From: Saturnia japonica
Taxonomy: Eukaryota; Arthropoda; Insecta; Lepidoptera; Saturniidae
Assembly: GCA_033032175.1 (NCBI GenBank)
Contig: CM065314.1
Coordinates: forward strand, 2,790,001-2,854,000
Direction of reading: 5' to 3'
DNA length: 64,000 nt
The notes beneath the pieces were generated by a model. That model ran no database searches. It had not been told where the DNA came from and saw only the letters and a list, made by a program, of their open reading frames with translations. The position numbers and the translations under genes were made by a program. Within the stretch, counting starts at the first letter, position 1, and each line of letters opens with the position of its first letter. Of the stretch, positions 10,998-22,087 are shown piece by piece.

Positions 10998-11625
10998 TAT
11001 TTATTTATTAAATAAGCGCCAACAGCGCACATATATACTTAATCCAATACAGTTACGCATTCCTATTATAGACGCCCACTACATAGACAAAATACAAAAT
11101 CGCATAATACTATACACAGAGACAAACATCTTAGCATTCCATGGATTCAGCGTACGGGTGCCGGGTCCATCGTGTGGCAGACAGAGGCAACACGAGCAGT
11201 CTCCGGGACTTGTAACCCAGGTGTAGGTTTAAAGGGCCCCCTTATGATGCGCTTCAGCACTCACCTTGACTGCCCGCGATACCCTCGCTGTCAAACCAGA
11301 TTTGGTAAGAGCCTGTTAATGCTGCTTTAGATACCCGTTCTAAAATAGAACTTACTGCAGTTCTCGACAGGCCGAGGTCTTTTAACAAGTTATAGAGAGA
11401 TTTAGCTGGAGTACCTCTCGCTCCCACTTCCACCGCATATAAGTTAACCGCATAGCCGTTCTTGGTTAATTTGTTACATAGATCGTAATATTTATTCATT
11501 TTTATTGCTTTATCCCACGTTACAGTAAGCTCTACACGTACTGTACGCTTGATTTCTCGAGAGTAAAGAAATATGTCTGGTCTGGATGACGAAACAACCA
11601 CATCCTCTGTCCACTAAGAGCTAGC
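10998..11625 (-). mobile_element. Truncated retroelement 3' end with A-rich (TTTA)n tail
   Basis: A minus-strand element carries the ORF at 11254-11611 and about 250 bp of 3' sequence, ending at 10998-11013 in 'tttatttatttatt' (an AAAT-type tail on the minus strand). The ORF C-terminus and the A-rich tail suggest the 3' end of a non-LTR retroelement. The 5' boundary is approximate. Confidence 0.45.
11254..11611 (-). pseudogene. Retroelement C-terminal domain fragment with PD-(D/E)xK-like motif
   Basis: About 118 codons are open from an upstream in-frame TAG; a true ATG is not needed because this is a fragment. The protein starts 'WTEDVVVSSSRPDIFLYS', then 'RVELTVTWDKA', and later 'AVEVGARGTPAKSLYNLLKD' and 'KAALTGSYQIW'. 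The RPD...ELT spacing looks like the restriction-endonuclease-like fold found at the C-terminus of some retroelement polymerases; this is a motif-level inference. No RT motifs are present upstream. It sits in a truncated element with an A-rich tail. It could instead be another nuclease-like mobile-element domain. No host function is claimed. Confidence 0.45.
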
Positions 11626-11689
11626 TAGCTAAGAAAGCATTATTAGCTGCGTATTACTGAAAAAAAATTCCGAATCGGTTCAACTTTTT

Positions 11690-11900
11690 TTAAATATTAG
11701 CACGGTAAATTGATGGTGCTGTCCCTTGATGATAAGCACAGTACAATCAAAACTCAACGTCGACCACCGAGAGATCGTAATCCATCGACGTTCGCTGCTG
11801 TCATGTCGACCTGCACTAATTTAACTGAATATGCACAGGCTGATCCCCAAACGCGTCACGCAAAAGCGAGTCACTATGACGGACAACAAAAAAACTCTTA
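11690..11900 (+). repeat. Dispersed repeat rep-E
   Basis: It contains 'gctgctgtcatgtcgacctg' and 'gaatatgcacaggctgatcc', which recur at 50290-50370, and is related on the other strand to 1588-1800 and 41555-41725. The open frame across it is short and is not considered a gene. Confidence 0.5.
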
Positions 11901-12204
11901 TCTATACAATTAATAAAATTGAAGTGTCTGATTGTATTGTTAAAACAACAGTTTAAAAAAATGCATATGAAAGTATTAATTCATTCAAGGATAGTCCAGC
12001 CAGTGAAAGTTCCGTTCAAAAAAATTAAGTAAGATTTTTTTTTTTTGTTACAAGTCTCGTATATACTTTCATATGGACTTAGTAAAAAGTTGTTATTTTG
12101 ACGTTACAAACAGACACTTATATTTATTAATTGTATTTATTATAGATAGAAGATTTGTGGCATTTTGTGTAACATAATCTTTCGAGTGCAATTTATTTTT
12201 TGTG

Positions 12205-12405
12205 TTTTAACCGAAATCAAAAACTTCTTAACATCTTTGTTTATGAACCGATTTGGTTGGTTCTTTTTTTTTGTTGGATAGGGGATATCTCAAGGGTAGT
12301 CTCATTTTAAATTCATTAGCATTGGGCCTCCGAATTCGAAGATACTTCACGAAACTCTTCAAAATCATTAAAGTAGATTTCTTTTTTGTTAAATATTGTC
12401 TCGTT
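12205..12405 (+). repeat. Dispersed repeat rep-F
   Basis: It shows 'aaccgaaatcaaaaacttc', 'tttgtttatgaaccgatttg', 'attagcattgggcctcc' and 'cattaaagtagatttctttt', in the rep-F order. Confidence 0.55.
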
Positions 12406-13269
12406 CATTATTTATCCAACATTTTTAACAACGCTCATCCTATTGCACGAGTAACCACAGTAAAGGTGTAACCGTGCTTAGTTTAATGAAGACAACGTGA
12501 CGCAAATTATGTATAAACATAAACGATTCTTCAACAGGTCGGGTAAAACCGCATTTTTATGTGCGGCTTTCGTACGTTAAATAAAACCTTACCTTATATA
12601 TACATAATCCGCAGAGTTCACGATTCGACACTAAAAAACGACGTGAAATATCTCTTATTCAAAGCGTCACAACCTTTCGGAAAATATCACGTTTATAACA
12701 CATTCGTGGCACACGAACGCTGTCTGTTTATTCAAGAGAAAACTTCTTTAGTGCTGTTGCGATTTGAAACGCGATGAAACGTAAAATCGACACTAAAAAG
12801 AGACAAACTCATACATCTATAGAATTTAACCTGCGAGAGAATGAGACAGAAAACCTTATTCAGTGTTTCCTATTACTCGGCCTCGTCTTTGTACGTGCGT
12901 GTGCCTGGTATTACGAACCCTTGAGAAAAGTTGTGTTGACTAGCCAGCGTGATGTATAAAGCATACGTGTTGTTATCGTGTCCAGTCAATAGTATAATCA
13001 TTGTTCGAATACTAAGTTGTTAGTACTGTAGCGTCGTCAAAATAAGTTTAATTAATGTACTTTGTGCCTTGTATGCACCAGACAGACTAGTCTCAGACGG
13101 AACACACTGTACGCGTTTATAAGTATCTGTTGAATAAATGATTTTATTTGGAACCGACTTCCTTCATTTCTAATCTAATTATATATTAGTTGAATATAGA
13201 TTTTAAGGCTCCAAAGTACGTATTTTATAATCACAAAGACACTACTCTTCAACATATATTTTATAGTAT
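12406..13269. other. Nothing firmly recognised
   Basis: Two ORFs of 72 and 61 codons lie here but show no recognisable domain or signal. An AATAAA-like site occurs near 13133. It could be part of an unrecognised element. Confidence 0.4.
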
Positions 13270-14060
13270 CTTATTTAACCGACATCGAAATAAGACAGAT
13301 TTTACTAAATTCGAATGTTTTTTGACGTGACAACGTCTTATAATTCGATGGAGCCGGCTGCACCCACGAAAAAATATGACTCATGCGGCGTTACCTCGCT
13401 CTGAGGCGTTCGTTCCATTTAAGGCTTGAAATGCAAGCGAGAGCACGGAATGAGCGACAAAGAGGCACAATCAGCCTCCGCGTTCGGCAGCGTTCGACAT
13501 CTGTCTCTCTCCTACTTGAGTGAGCAAAGCGTCCGCGTGGACAGCTGCTATACAATTATACATTTACATGTTTTCGTCAAGTATGAAGTACAGTGAAAAG
13601 TGAATGAGGTGTCAATTGTTTATAGTAACGGTAATTGCGGCGATAAAGGTAATGATTCTTACGATATTAAATATATGTTCAGTGATATATTGTCGAATAT
13701 TCGTGCTTTCATCATTAAAATAAATAACATCGGTCCGCTAGTGCAGCAATTGTAGGTTATGCTATAATCGACAAAACTATAAATAAAATTAAAATTTTCT
13801 TTTGAAAAATGATACCATTACATCAGTATTTTCTTATGACGTTGTCACGTTTAACTATCGTCAGTAAACCGACTTTACAGACAACCGATTTATTTATGGA
13901 TGTTCAGCCATAAATTCTTTGTTTATGAACCGATTTGGATGACTCTTTTTTTGTTTAATAGAGGATACTTTAAGGATATTCCAATATTAATTTAATCGTC
14001 ATTAGAACTTCAATTTAAAAGACAAACCAAAGATTATGTTTTGTTAAAAATTGTCTTTTT
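13270..14060 (+). repeat. Dispersed repeat rep-F, interrupted
   Basis: The left part ('taaccgacatcgaaataaga', 'aaattcgaatgtttttt') ends at about 13324. The right part resumes at about 13885 with 'tatggatgttcagccataaa' and runs to the end 'caaaccaaagattatgttt'. A 526-bp element with inverted ends (13325-13850) separates them. Confidence 0.5.
13325..13850. mobile_element. 526-bp element with perfect 13-bp terminal inverted repeats
   Basis: The ends are 'acgtgacaacgtc' at 13325-13337 and its exact complement 'gacgttgtcacgt' at 13838-13850. The interior is distinctly richer in GC near the left end (13340-13560) than its surroundings. No transposase ORF is present, so it is non-autonomous. It interrupts a rep-F copy. 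No clean target-site duplication could be read, so the superfamily is left open. Confidence 0.55.
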
Positions 14061-15289
14061 TATTATGACGTGTTGGTAGAGGACACCGATCCTTGAAACA
14101 TAAATATTCAAGGTTATTAGAAATCGCAATGGAATGTCGCGTCTGCCGTAGCAAGCTTTACCACTAAAACGCTGCGACATTTCGTAGACAGCCTGAAAGC
14201 TCTATTAGCCGGCGACACGCGTAAAAAATTTCATTGCTCTTTACATTTTAAAGGCGTTCTTGATTTGCGGGCTTGTTCGAGCTATAGCGTAATTTCGCAT
14301 TCAGGCTCGCGTTTTCGTTTCATTTTATGTCTTTTTATCGCGTTTCAAGTTTTTAGTATTCGGGGTTTTAGCATTCTCGTTACTATAAATTAGATAAGGT
14401 AATTTTTGTTGTATAATATACTTCTTATTATACTTCTAATTAGTGTAAGAACCAAAGTCACCGACATAGACATAAGAATAGCTATATTAAGGTGGGCACA
14501 TAGCTCGTAGAATGGATGGGGCTGATGAGGTTAAAGAGTTTTCGAGTGGGGGCCTTGTACCGGAAGACATGACATGGGCAGACCTGCCATAAGGTGGACC
14601 GATAATCGTGAACCGGTCATTGTGGCGACCTCTGGCTGAAATGATAACGATGATTGTGTAAATACACAAATGGTTGGACTACCGCTGAATTTCATGCGGT
14701 GAAGGGCTTGAGGGGGTTAGAGGTAAACCCCCGTGAAGGAAATAGTGTGGAAACAAATAGTTTTTGAAAAATATTTTTTATTCAATTTTGAGGTTAAGTC
14801 TTGTCTAGGAATTGTGTATAAATTTTCAAGAAATAATTATTTGTTTCTGGCACTCGCCGGTCGCTACCAAGAGAGCGTGATGATCACTTTTCAAACATCC
14901 AATTTTATCACCACAACGGCAAAATGAAATATCTCACTCAATATAAAATACGGCACAAAAATGACTTACCTAAATAACACAAAAATCGTTCAAAAAGTAA
15001 CAAAAGAGTGTTCAGAAAACAAATTACGATGTTCGAAAATATATTTGTCCTTCAAAAATAAACTTTATAAGAACTAATTCATTTACTCAAAAACTATTTA
15101 TTTCCGTAGTGTGAAAATTTATATTTAGCCTTATTATAGAGTGATCTAACTGTAAATGGAACCGTTTATTTTATGTCTTCCAAGGATTTTAATTAAAGAT
15201 AGTTTTTCACATCATGTTAATAAAAAGTAGGATGATTTAGTACCATCAAATAAAATTCACCGAACACTGGATTTCGGACTGGAACACTG
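14061..15289. other. Nothing recognised; GC-richer block at 14465-14730
   Basis: The block at 14465-14730 is less AT-rich than its flanks and might be a decayed LINE segment, but no domain could be read convincingly. The rest is AT-rich without features. Confidence 0.4.
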
Positions 15290-15535
15290 GAAAAATTTAT
15301 CTATAATATCTGTTACTAATATATTATATTAAATAAATTAATACTGCGAATCCTAAACCAAACAGTGCCATTGAACTTAGACCCCCCAAAATACTAACAT
15401 TGTCACTCAACGAAAAGTGATCAGCAAGTGATATAGGTAATACTCATTGTTTATGAATACTGTAAATGTCAAATAGAAAATAGTCCCTGATCAAAAAGAC
15501 GCTGGTCGAATTTCGACCTTAGGGCGATCGCTACT
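15290..15535 (+). mobile_element. Helitron-like repeat (family Hel-1), 5'-truncated
   Basis: It matches the right two thirds of the copy at 46329-46691, ending with the hairpin 'ggtcgaatttcgacc' and then 'ttagggcgatcgctac'. The terminal CTAG has become CTAC. The left third is missing. Confidence 0.55.
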
Positions 15536-16957
15536 ATAAATAAATCCAAAACACAAGTTCGAATTTCCTTACCAACACACTTCCACGAAACAGACGGCGC
15601 GGCGCTTTGGCAACTAAAACTATAGACTGACCCAAGCAGTCGTCAATTTCATGGGTTCTCTCGTTTTATCGAAAATCCACTTTACCACTGTTGAATAAAG
15701 TTGAAAATCCGAAAAATATATTCTCACCGATAACCCATGAACTCGGTAACTAGTCCACTAAACAACAGGGTTTTACACCTCATTACTTCGACTTAATCCA
15801 AAGGATGTTAACACACGACTTTTAGACTACACGATGCGATTACATCGTTGACGTCGAATTATTTGACTAGCATAGTTATTTTAATTATATTTAAACATAG
15901 CTTTCAGCAGAATACACTAATTGGTGCTTGGTGATAAATATTCCAATTAACTGAAGCAGTTAGTGGTGATAGCAAAGGAGTTGTAAATATTTCTATAACA
16001 TAAAGCTAGGTCAGCGCATTAAAGGAACAACGTCTCATAGATCGGAATGTTAGACAATAAAATATAAAAGTCTTACACATGCTGGAAAAAAATGTGTTGT
16101 CTTTTTAAGTACGCACGTAAGAATTTATTTTTCTTTATCATAAGAAAATAAAAATTACATCAAAAATTTGATTTCGCGTGTCAATAACGTAATGAAGATA
16201 ACAAGATAATAATGTATTTTAACTAACTTCATTATATAGCACTTGCATAATATAATGCGCGTGTTGTTCTCAATATTACTTGCTAATAAAAGTGCCAAAT
16301 GCTGAAAAATAAAAAAGAAGATAAAACAACGGAGAATAAAAATAACTTGATTTTTTATTGGTTCTAATTGTAGATGTTTTGAGTCTAAAATTTTCAGACA
16401 TATAAAATTTTTAAAACTAAAAACAAGCCATATAGTTTGTTATAAAACTAAATGGTCAATTAATATTCATAGATACTAAGCCTCTGCCTCTCTCGTCCTG
16501 TGCACTCCACACTTCGTCTGGACGTTTCCGTTGATCAAACTTAGTTCTTTATATTGTAGTACTAAGTTTAAATGGGACTCGCTTCATCGGTTTTATTGTT
16601 CGACAACCTTAAACTAACAACTTAACAAAAACTTCCGTTCCGATTGAAAATTATCGTACGCTATAAACAGCACCATATAACAAAGTTCGAGAACGTTAGG
16701 TATGTTAAACGCGCAAAACTATCGTACGATTTACCGTACTTTGTTACGAATAAACGTGTAAATAAGGACCAAGGGTTACGGTATTTCTGACGGATTTGTT
16801 TAATGGTCTGAGGATGTTCGTTTTGGTTCATTATGTTTAATCCACAAATGAACATGATGTTACATCCGTCATATTAATTTGGTACCTATAAAAATGCAGC
16901 CTATGTTACCCGGACCATAATAATAAATCAAATGATACCTCATTCATAAAAAAAAAA
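15536..16957. other. AT-rich stretch, nothing recognised
   Basis: Only short shadow ORFs, the longest 64 codons. No repeat family was recognised. Confidence 0.45.
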
Positions 16958-17231
16958 AAATTATAATAATATTATAAAGAGGAAAGGTTTGATTTTTTAT
17001 TTGTAATCTATAAACTCAAAAACAACGTGACCGATTTTAAAAATTCTTCCACCAATATACAGCTACAGTACCAGCGAGTTATATGGACTATATTATAATT
17101 TGATAAATTGATTTATTCCTCATAAAAATTTCGATAATTTTACACAAAATATAAAAAATTGCCAACACGGGTGCGTTGGTAATGTTTTTCGTATAAAATT
17201 AACACATGTGAAACCGTGGGGCGCAGCTAGT
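16958..17231 (+). mobile_element. Helitron-like non-autonomous repeat (family Hel-2)
   Basis: The left end is 'aataatattataaaga', a degenerate form of the 'tcctactaatattataaa' start seen on the minus strand at 53257. The right end has 'aaaccgtggggcgcag' followed by CTAG (17227-17230) and T. A complete but diverged copy. Confidence 0.5.
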
Positions 17232-17334
17232 AAGTAATATAGGCGCTACGATGGAAAATACGTGAATACAAACATAAACAGACTGCTAAAAACATAACCT
17301 TTCCTTTGGCTTTGCCGTAGTGGGGTAATTTGAA

Positions 17335-17364
17335 GCAATGAATTATAGCTAAGTTAGTAGCGTG
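17335..17364 (+). mobile_element. SINE-b, left piece split by the BEL element
   Basis: The 30 bases up to 17364 ('tatagctaagttagtagcgtg' region) align with the SINE-b head at 8985-9010. The rest of the same SINE resumes at 24159 directly after the BEL element, starting with the duplicated 'gcgtg'. Confidence 0.7.
17360..17364. repeat. Target-site duplication of the BEL element (left)
   Basis: 'gcgtg' at 17360-17364 is repeated exactly at 24159-24163. Five bases is the usual target-site length for this superfamily. Confidence 0.85.
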
Positions 17365-17744
17365 TGTTCCGTATTTTCATTGGGTATATTTCAGCACAAA
17401 TCTTTTTCTATATTAGTTTTATTAGTAAAATGGAATGTATCTGTCCACCTATCTACCTTAACGCACTTTAAACGAACGCAAGTGCTGCCCTCTATCAAAA
17501 AACATAGTACGTTTGTATCTCGCAACTTGCAAACCGCTCTGAGCGCAACTGCGTTGAGAAAAATTATAAAATCGGTTATAATCTCCTGAAAACCGTAATA
17601 AATCCTAGTGCCAGTGTAGACTAGTGCCTTGTTAAGAAGATCAGCAACCTAAGCCACAAACTCAGCCGGGGTACCCCGAAGAAAAGGATCTCCGTGTGCG
17701 GGTGAGTGGTGGATACATGTCCTCATAACTACATTTCCTACACA
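17365..17744 (+). repeat. BEL 5' LTR
   Basis: It starts 'tgttccgtatt' and ends 'cctacaca'. It contains a TATA-like 'tataaaa' at 17565-17571 and an 'aataaa' at 17597-17602, plausible promoter and polyadenylation signals of the element. The partner LTR is at 23779-24158. Confidence 0.92.
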
Positions 17745-17750
17745 TTTGTT

Positions 17751-17768
17751 TGGTCCTTCGTCCAAATT
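17751..17768 (+). promoter_or_regulatory. Candidate BEL primer-binding site
   Basis: It begins TGG six bases after the 5' LTR ('tggtccttcgtccaaatt'), as expected for pairing with the CCA end of a tRNA. The tRNA species was not identified. A tRNA set from the same genome would be needed. Confidence 0.45.
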
Positions 17769-18399
17769 ATCAAAAATTAACAAGGACTTTAGGGTTTGTG
17801 CTGGCATATTAGGTCTTTATAAGTACAATTTTCTATAATTTTTCAATATCAAATTGGCATAAACTACCTTTATTAAGAAACTTTCCGTTTTACCTAGGCT
17901 TAGCGTATTTGTTTTTCGACAATACCACTGCGTACAGTTTTTTCGAACTGTACTAATTCATTTCCTAATGAATTAATAGGTAAAAATAGTGAATTTATAT
18001 CAGTTGCATGTTTATTTCATCTTGTGGGTAAAGAAATCTTTTTTTTTCTCTACCTTAGCGCTCGCGTCGACGTTCGCTTCTACATTACAAGTCTTATCTA
18101 TTATCTTATGCACGCGCTCCAGAGCTAGCTACGCCAATCAATTTAACCATTATCTTAACATAATATAACTTCATATTGCAGGTTGTAATTAGCTGTCTAC
18201 GTATTACGTACTAGACACACTTATAATTTTGCATGGTCAATATCACCGTATTATCATACTACAAATAACACTAACTAATAGTATTACCTTTCATATTGAA
18301 ATATCTTATAGTATCGTATTGCTGTTAGTGTGCTTCGTGCTTAACTACTAACTATCTCTCTACTTCACTATACAAACATATTTATTATTTACATTCATT

Positions 18400-19482
18400 A
18401 TGGAACTTCAACAACTAACATTTGAACGCGAAGTTTTTATGAATAGCATCCAACGTATGGCTGATTGTTCTGCCGATGAAGCAGAATTCCGTGCTCGTGT
18501 TAAGGAATTAAACAATGTTAAGAAGCAGTTTTTCCTTATTCAAGGTAAAATTGAAAAACTTTTAGCTAAAACCGGCGAGTTTAAACCTGAAGAACAATTA
18601 GAAATACGTAATCAATTCGACAACTTATATTATAAAGTTCAAATTATAGCGGATAACATAAAAATTCTACGTAGACAAAGTTTGGCCAGCGCACAGCCTA
18701 CCACTTGTTCTCACGGTCATTCTAAAATTCAGCTACCGACACTTGCCTTACCGACTTTTCACGGTGGTATAACAGAATGGAATGCATTTTACGATTTGTT
18801 TTCATCATTAGTGCATAACAACGAACAATTATCAAATGTTGAACGTTTCCGTTATTTGCTTTTGTCCTTGCGAGGTGAACCTTACAATTTAATAAAATCA
18901 CTTCCCATAACTGGCGATAACTACAGTAACGCTTTGCAAGTGTTACTGAATCGTTATCAGAATGATCGAATTATAGCAACCAAACACTTGGACAAAATTC
19001 TTGATGTCGAACCGGTCAATGATAAACGTTTGCGTAACATTTTAAATGTTTATAACGAAAACTTAACCGCGTTGATATCTTTCGACTTTCCGGTCACCCA
19101 ATGGAGTTTCATTCTGTTGAATATTTTGTTACGTAAAACTACGCCGAATATTCGAAAACGCTTCGAATTATCGCTGAAGTCGCCATGTGAGATCCCACCT
19201 GTGAGTGACCTTATCGAGTTTCTAGACAAAGAGTTGTCGGCGTCCGAGGTGATGTCCTCCGTCGCGTCACTCAGCCCCAGTGCGGGTGCAGGCGCGGGTG
19301 GCGAGGGAGCAGTAGGCCGCCGCATGCCTAACTCGTTGTCGCGGCAAGCCGTCGCTTCACGCGCAGCGATGGCGCGCTCGCAGTCGGACCCACAGCGCGC
19401 CGCTGCACCGAACACAAGCGGGGGATTTGTCTTCTGCACATACCACGCGTTTAATGAACGTTCATGCTGCGACTGCCATTGA
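18400..19482 (+). CDS. BEL/Pao gag
   Basis: A 360-codon ORF starts at an ATG about 650 bases after the 5' LTR. The middle section (about residues 110-220, with 'LPTLALPTFHGGITEWNAFY' and later 'LRGEPYNLI') is the gag-type region typical of BEL/Pao elements (DUF1759-like). The N-terminus is rich in charged residues and probably helical. The C-terminal 70 residues are Gly/Ala/Ser-rich. The frame ends at 19482, just where a frame change is needed to reach the zinc-knuckle and protease in the next ORF. Most relatives have one continuous gag-pol frame, so this may be an inactivating shift or, less likely, a programmed one. Its product would assemble cytoplasmic particles. Confidence 0.85.
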   Translation: MELQQLTFEREVFMNSIQRMADCSADEAEFRARVKELNNVKKQFFLIQGKIEKLLAKTGEFKPEEQLEIRNQFDNLYYKVQIIADNIKILRRQSLASAQPTTCSHGHSKIQLPTLALPTFHGGITEWNAFYDLFSSLVHNNEQLSNVERFRYLLLSLRGEPYNLIKSLPITGDNYSNALQVLLNRYQNDRIIATKHLDKILDVEPVNDKRLRNILNVYNENLTALISFDFPVTQWSFILLNILLRKTTPNIRKRFELSLKSPCEIPPVSDLIEFLDKELSASEVMSSVASLSPSAGAGAGGEGAVGRRMPNSLSRQAVASRAAMARSQSDPQRAAAPNTSGGFVFCTYHAFNERSCCDCH

Positions 19483-22087
19483 TTCCGGGCGTAACATTAA
19501 ATGTAATTATTGTAAAGATAATACACATCCTTTAAACAAATGCGACAAGTTTAATAAATTAACTTTATCTGAAAAGAAATCCTTTATCGAACATAATAAA
19601 ATTTGCAAAAATTGCTTATTCTCTGGCCACAATATCAATGATTGTAAGTCGCGACACAACTGTCGTATGTGTTCCCAGCGTTATCACACTTCTATACACG
19701 AAGATATGATTTCAAATATTACTTTAACAAGCGAATGTAACTTCTCTTCCCCTGAGCTGACCTCAGTAGCGGAACTTTCTTCTTCGCCCACACCGGTGTG
19801 TGGTGTTTCTGGCCACAGGAATAACTGTGTGGTTCTACTTACCACAGCATTAGTCAACATGCGTTCTATGGATGCGGGTCCCTGCACACCCTGTCTTGTG
19901 CGCGCTCTAGTGGACCAAGGCTCTCAAGCCACTCTCATTACAGAGTCGTGCGTCCAACGTCTTGGTTTACCACGTTATCGTGCCAGGACTAGCATGACTG
20001 TGACTGGAATAGGCGATCAAAATGAGCAGCCACGTGGATATGTTTTGTGTGAAGTTACGCCTCACAACAAATCAGAACCTAAATTATTTATCGAAGCTCT
20101 TATCTTGCCCAAGATAACAAGCTATTTACCAAGCATTCCGAGCACTTTCGAGCATATAAGTCATCTTCAAAATCTACCCCTAGCCGACCCAGAATTACGT
20201 TCCGCGCGTCCCGTAGAACTTCTACTAGGATCAGATTATACTGACAGTATATTGTTGCATGATATTATTAAGGGCCCACAGGGTACACCCGCGGCCATTC
20301 ATAGTATTTTTGGTTACCTACTTAACGGTAAAATAGCTCATTCATTACCAGCACAAGTCTGCATGAATGTTAGTACATATCAGCTTGATATGCAACTACA
20401 AAAGTTTTGGGAACTTGAATCAGTATCTGATGTCAAGCCTGTCACAAAAGAAGAAGCTCTTTGTGAATCAATTTTCGTCAATACTCATAAGCGAGGTGAC
20501 AATGGAAAATACATTGTCTCCCTCCCATTTCAGGAACACGTACCTCTTCTCGGCGAATCACGTCAAATAGCACTTTATCGCTTGCACAAGCTTGAACAAA
20601 GGTTCTCTCGCGACCCTGCCTTGCGAGAGGAGTATACTAAGTGTCTGCAAGAGTACGAAAGCTTGGGACATATGGAACCTGTCAGTGAGGTTACGCATGC
20701 TGACAGGTTTCCCTACTATATACCTCACCACTGTGTGGTGAAAAAATCTTCTGCGACTACTAAAGTCCGAGTAGTCTTTGATGCTTCCTGCAAGACTACT
20801 AACGGTCGTTCACTGAATGATAACTTACTAATTGGTCAAAAACTGCACCAAGACATAGATGCCGTTCTTTTAAAATTCCGACTACACAAGATAGTTTTTA
20901 CAGCTGATATCAAAATGATGTATCGTTTTATCGAAATACGACCTGAAGACCGGAATTTCCAACGAATTCTGTGGAGATATTCTCCTAACGATCCTGTACA
21001 GGAGTACCGACTTTGTACGGTAACTTTCGGTGTTGCTGCAGCCCCTTTCTTAGCACTTCGTACGCTTCGTCAGTTGGCAATAGACGAATCCGCGTCTTAT
21101 CCAATCGCTTCGCATGTGCTGCTGAATGAGGTGTTCGTAGATGACATCGTGTCAGAGGCTGAAAGTCTTGAAGACGCTCTTGTGATGCAACGTGAGCTCA
21201 CTGCCGCTTGCAAGACAGGAACGTTCGAACTCCGTAAATGGACTAGCAATTGCCCTAACTTCTTGTCAGCCATTAGCAGTAACAATTCGAATCCAGATGA
21301 CGCTCTGATTCTTTCAGCACTCGACACTGATACTTCGGTCAAGGTTCTAGGTCTCAAATGGAATCCAAAATTAGACTCGTTTTCTTATCAGGTGGAGTCT
21401 CATCCCCAGAAATGCACGAAACGTATAATGCTTTCAGAGTTTTCAAAAATTTACGACCCTTTAGGATTCCTTAGCCCTATCATATTATTTGCTAAGCATT
21501 TAATTCAACTTCTATGGATTTCAGGCACAGGATGGGATGAAGCTCCTCCTCAAGGTGTTTGTGATCTCTGGTCAACGTTCATATCTGAACTTCCTTTACT
21601 TCAATTTATCTCTTTGCCACGTCACGTGCTTCCTAATCACAATAACGAGATACAAATACATGGTTTCTCGGATGCTTCCGAAAAGGCATATGCTGCTTGT
21701 GTCTACCTACGTGTCATTGTCGCTCAAGACACGGCTCTTGTTTATCTTCTTCTCGCTAAAACAAAGGTTGCACCTTTGAAACGAATAACGCTTCCACGCT
21801 TAGAGTTATGTGCCGCCTTTCTTTTATCAAAACTAATTGATAAAATACTATATATCTACACTAACTTTCTATCCATCGAAAATGTGTATGCTTGGAGTGA
21901 CTCTGCGGTCACACTTGCATGGCTACGCTCATCGTCGCATGAATGGCGTACTTTTGTGTCTAACCGTGTCACAGAGACCACGAGCCGCGTGCCCGCCGCA
22001 CACTGGCGTCATGTCCGCTCAGAGCATAATCCTGCGGATCCAGCATCCAGAGGTGTGCTACCATCCAACTTAGACCATGAGCTTTGA
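19427..22087 (+). CDS. BEL/Pao pol, first part: zinc knuckles, protease, reverse transcriptase, RNase H
   Basis: An 886-codon ORF in the frame +1 to gag; the first codons overlap gag and the start is formal. Cys/His zinc-knuckle motifs lie at about residues 26-86. A retroviral-type aspartic protease has the BEL variant DQGS at residues 163-166. The reverse transcriptase has the catalytic FVDD box at 570-573, and RNase H follows ('GFSDAS', 'AWSDSA', then 'HNPADPASRG'). The ORF ends at a TGA (22085-22087) where relatives have tryptophan; the integrase continues in the same frame beyond it. So one nonsense change cuts the integrase off. The enzyme would copy the element RNA into DNA inside particles. 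Confidence 0.9.
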   Translation: MSSAHTTRLMNVHAATAIDSGRNIKCNYCKDNTHPLNKCDKFNKLTLSEKKSFIEHNKICKNCLFSGHNINDCKSRHNCRMCSQRYHTSIHEDMISNITLTSECNFSSPELTSVAELSSSPTPVCGVSGHRNNCVVLLTTALVNMRSMDAGPCTPCLVRALVDQGSQATLITESCVQRLGLPRYRARTSMTVTGIGDQNEQPRGYVLCEVTPHNKSEPKLFIEALILPKITSYLPSIPSTFEHISHLQNLPLADPELRSARPVELLLGSDYTDSILLHDIIKGPQGTPAAIHSIFGYLLNGKIAHSLPAQVCMNVSTYQLDMQLQKFWELESVSDVKPVTKEEALCESIFVNTHKRGDNGKYIVSLPFQEHVPLLGESRQIALYRLHKLEQRFSRDPALREEYTKCLQEYESLGHMEPVSEVTHADRFPYYIPHHCVVKKSSATTKVRVVFDASCKTTNGRSLNDNLLIGQKLHQDIDAVLLKFRLHKIVFTADIKMMYRFIEIRPEDRNFQRILWRYSPNDPVQEYRLCTVTFGVAAAPFLALRTLRQLAIDESASYPIASHVLLNEVFVDDIVSEAESLEDALVMQRELTAACKTGTFELRKWTSNCPNFLSAISSNNSNPDDALILSALDTDTSVKVLGLKWNPKLDSFSYQVESHPQKCTKRIMLSEFSKIYDPLGFLSPIILFAKHLIQLLWISGTGWDEAPPQGVCDLWSTFISELPLLQFISLPRHVLPNHNNEIQIHGFSDASEKAYAACVYLRVIVAQDTALVYLLLAKTKVAPLKRITLPRLELCAAFLLSKLIDKILYIYTNFLSIENVYAWSDSAVTLAWLRSSSHEWRTFVSNRVTETTSRVPAAHWRHVRSEHNPADPASRGVLPSNLDHEL

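Noticed and set aside
12559..12959. Two consecutive ORFs of 72 and 61 codons
   Set aside because: They overlap in different frames, lack recognisable motifs and have no promoter or splice context that could be supported.
17362..17589. 75-codon ORF in the BEL LTR, repeated at 23794-24003
   Set aside because: It appears twice only because the LTR is duplicated; it overlaps promoter and polyadenylation signals and resembles no protein.
19050..19439. 129-codon ORF antisense to BEL gag
   Set aside because: A shadow of the Gly/Ala-rich gag C-terminus with no independent support.
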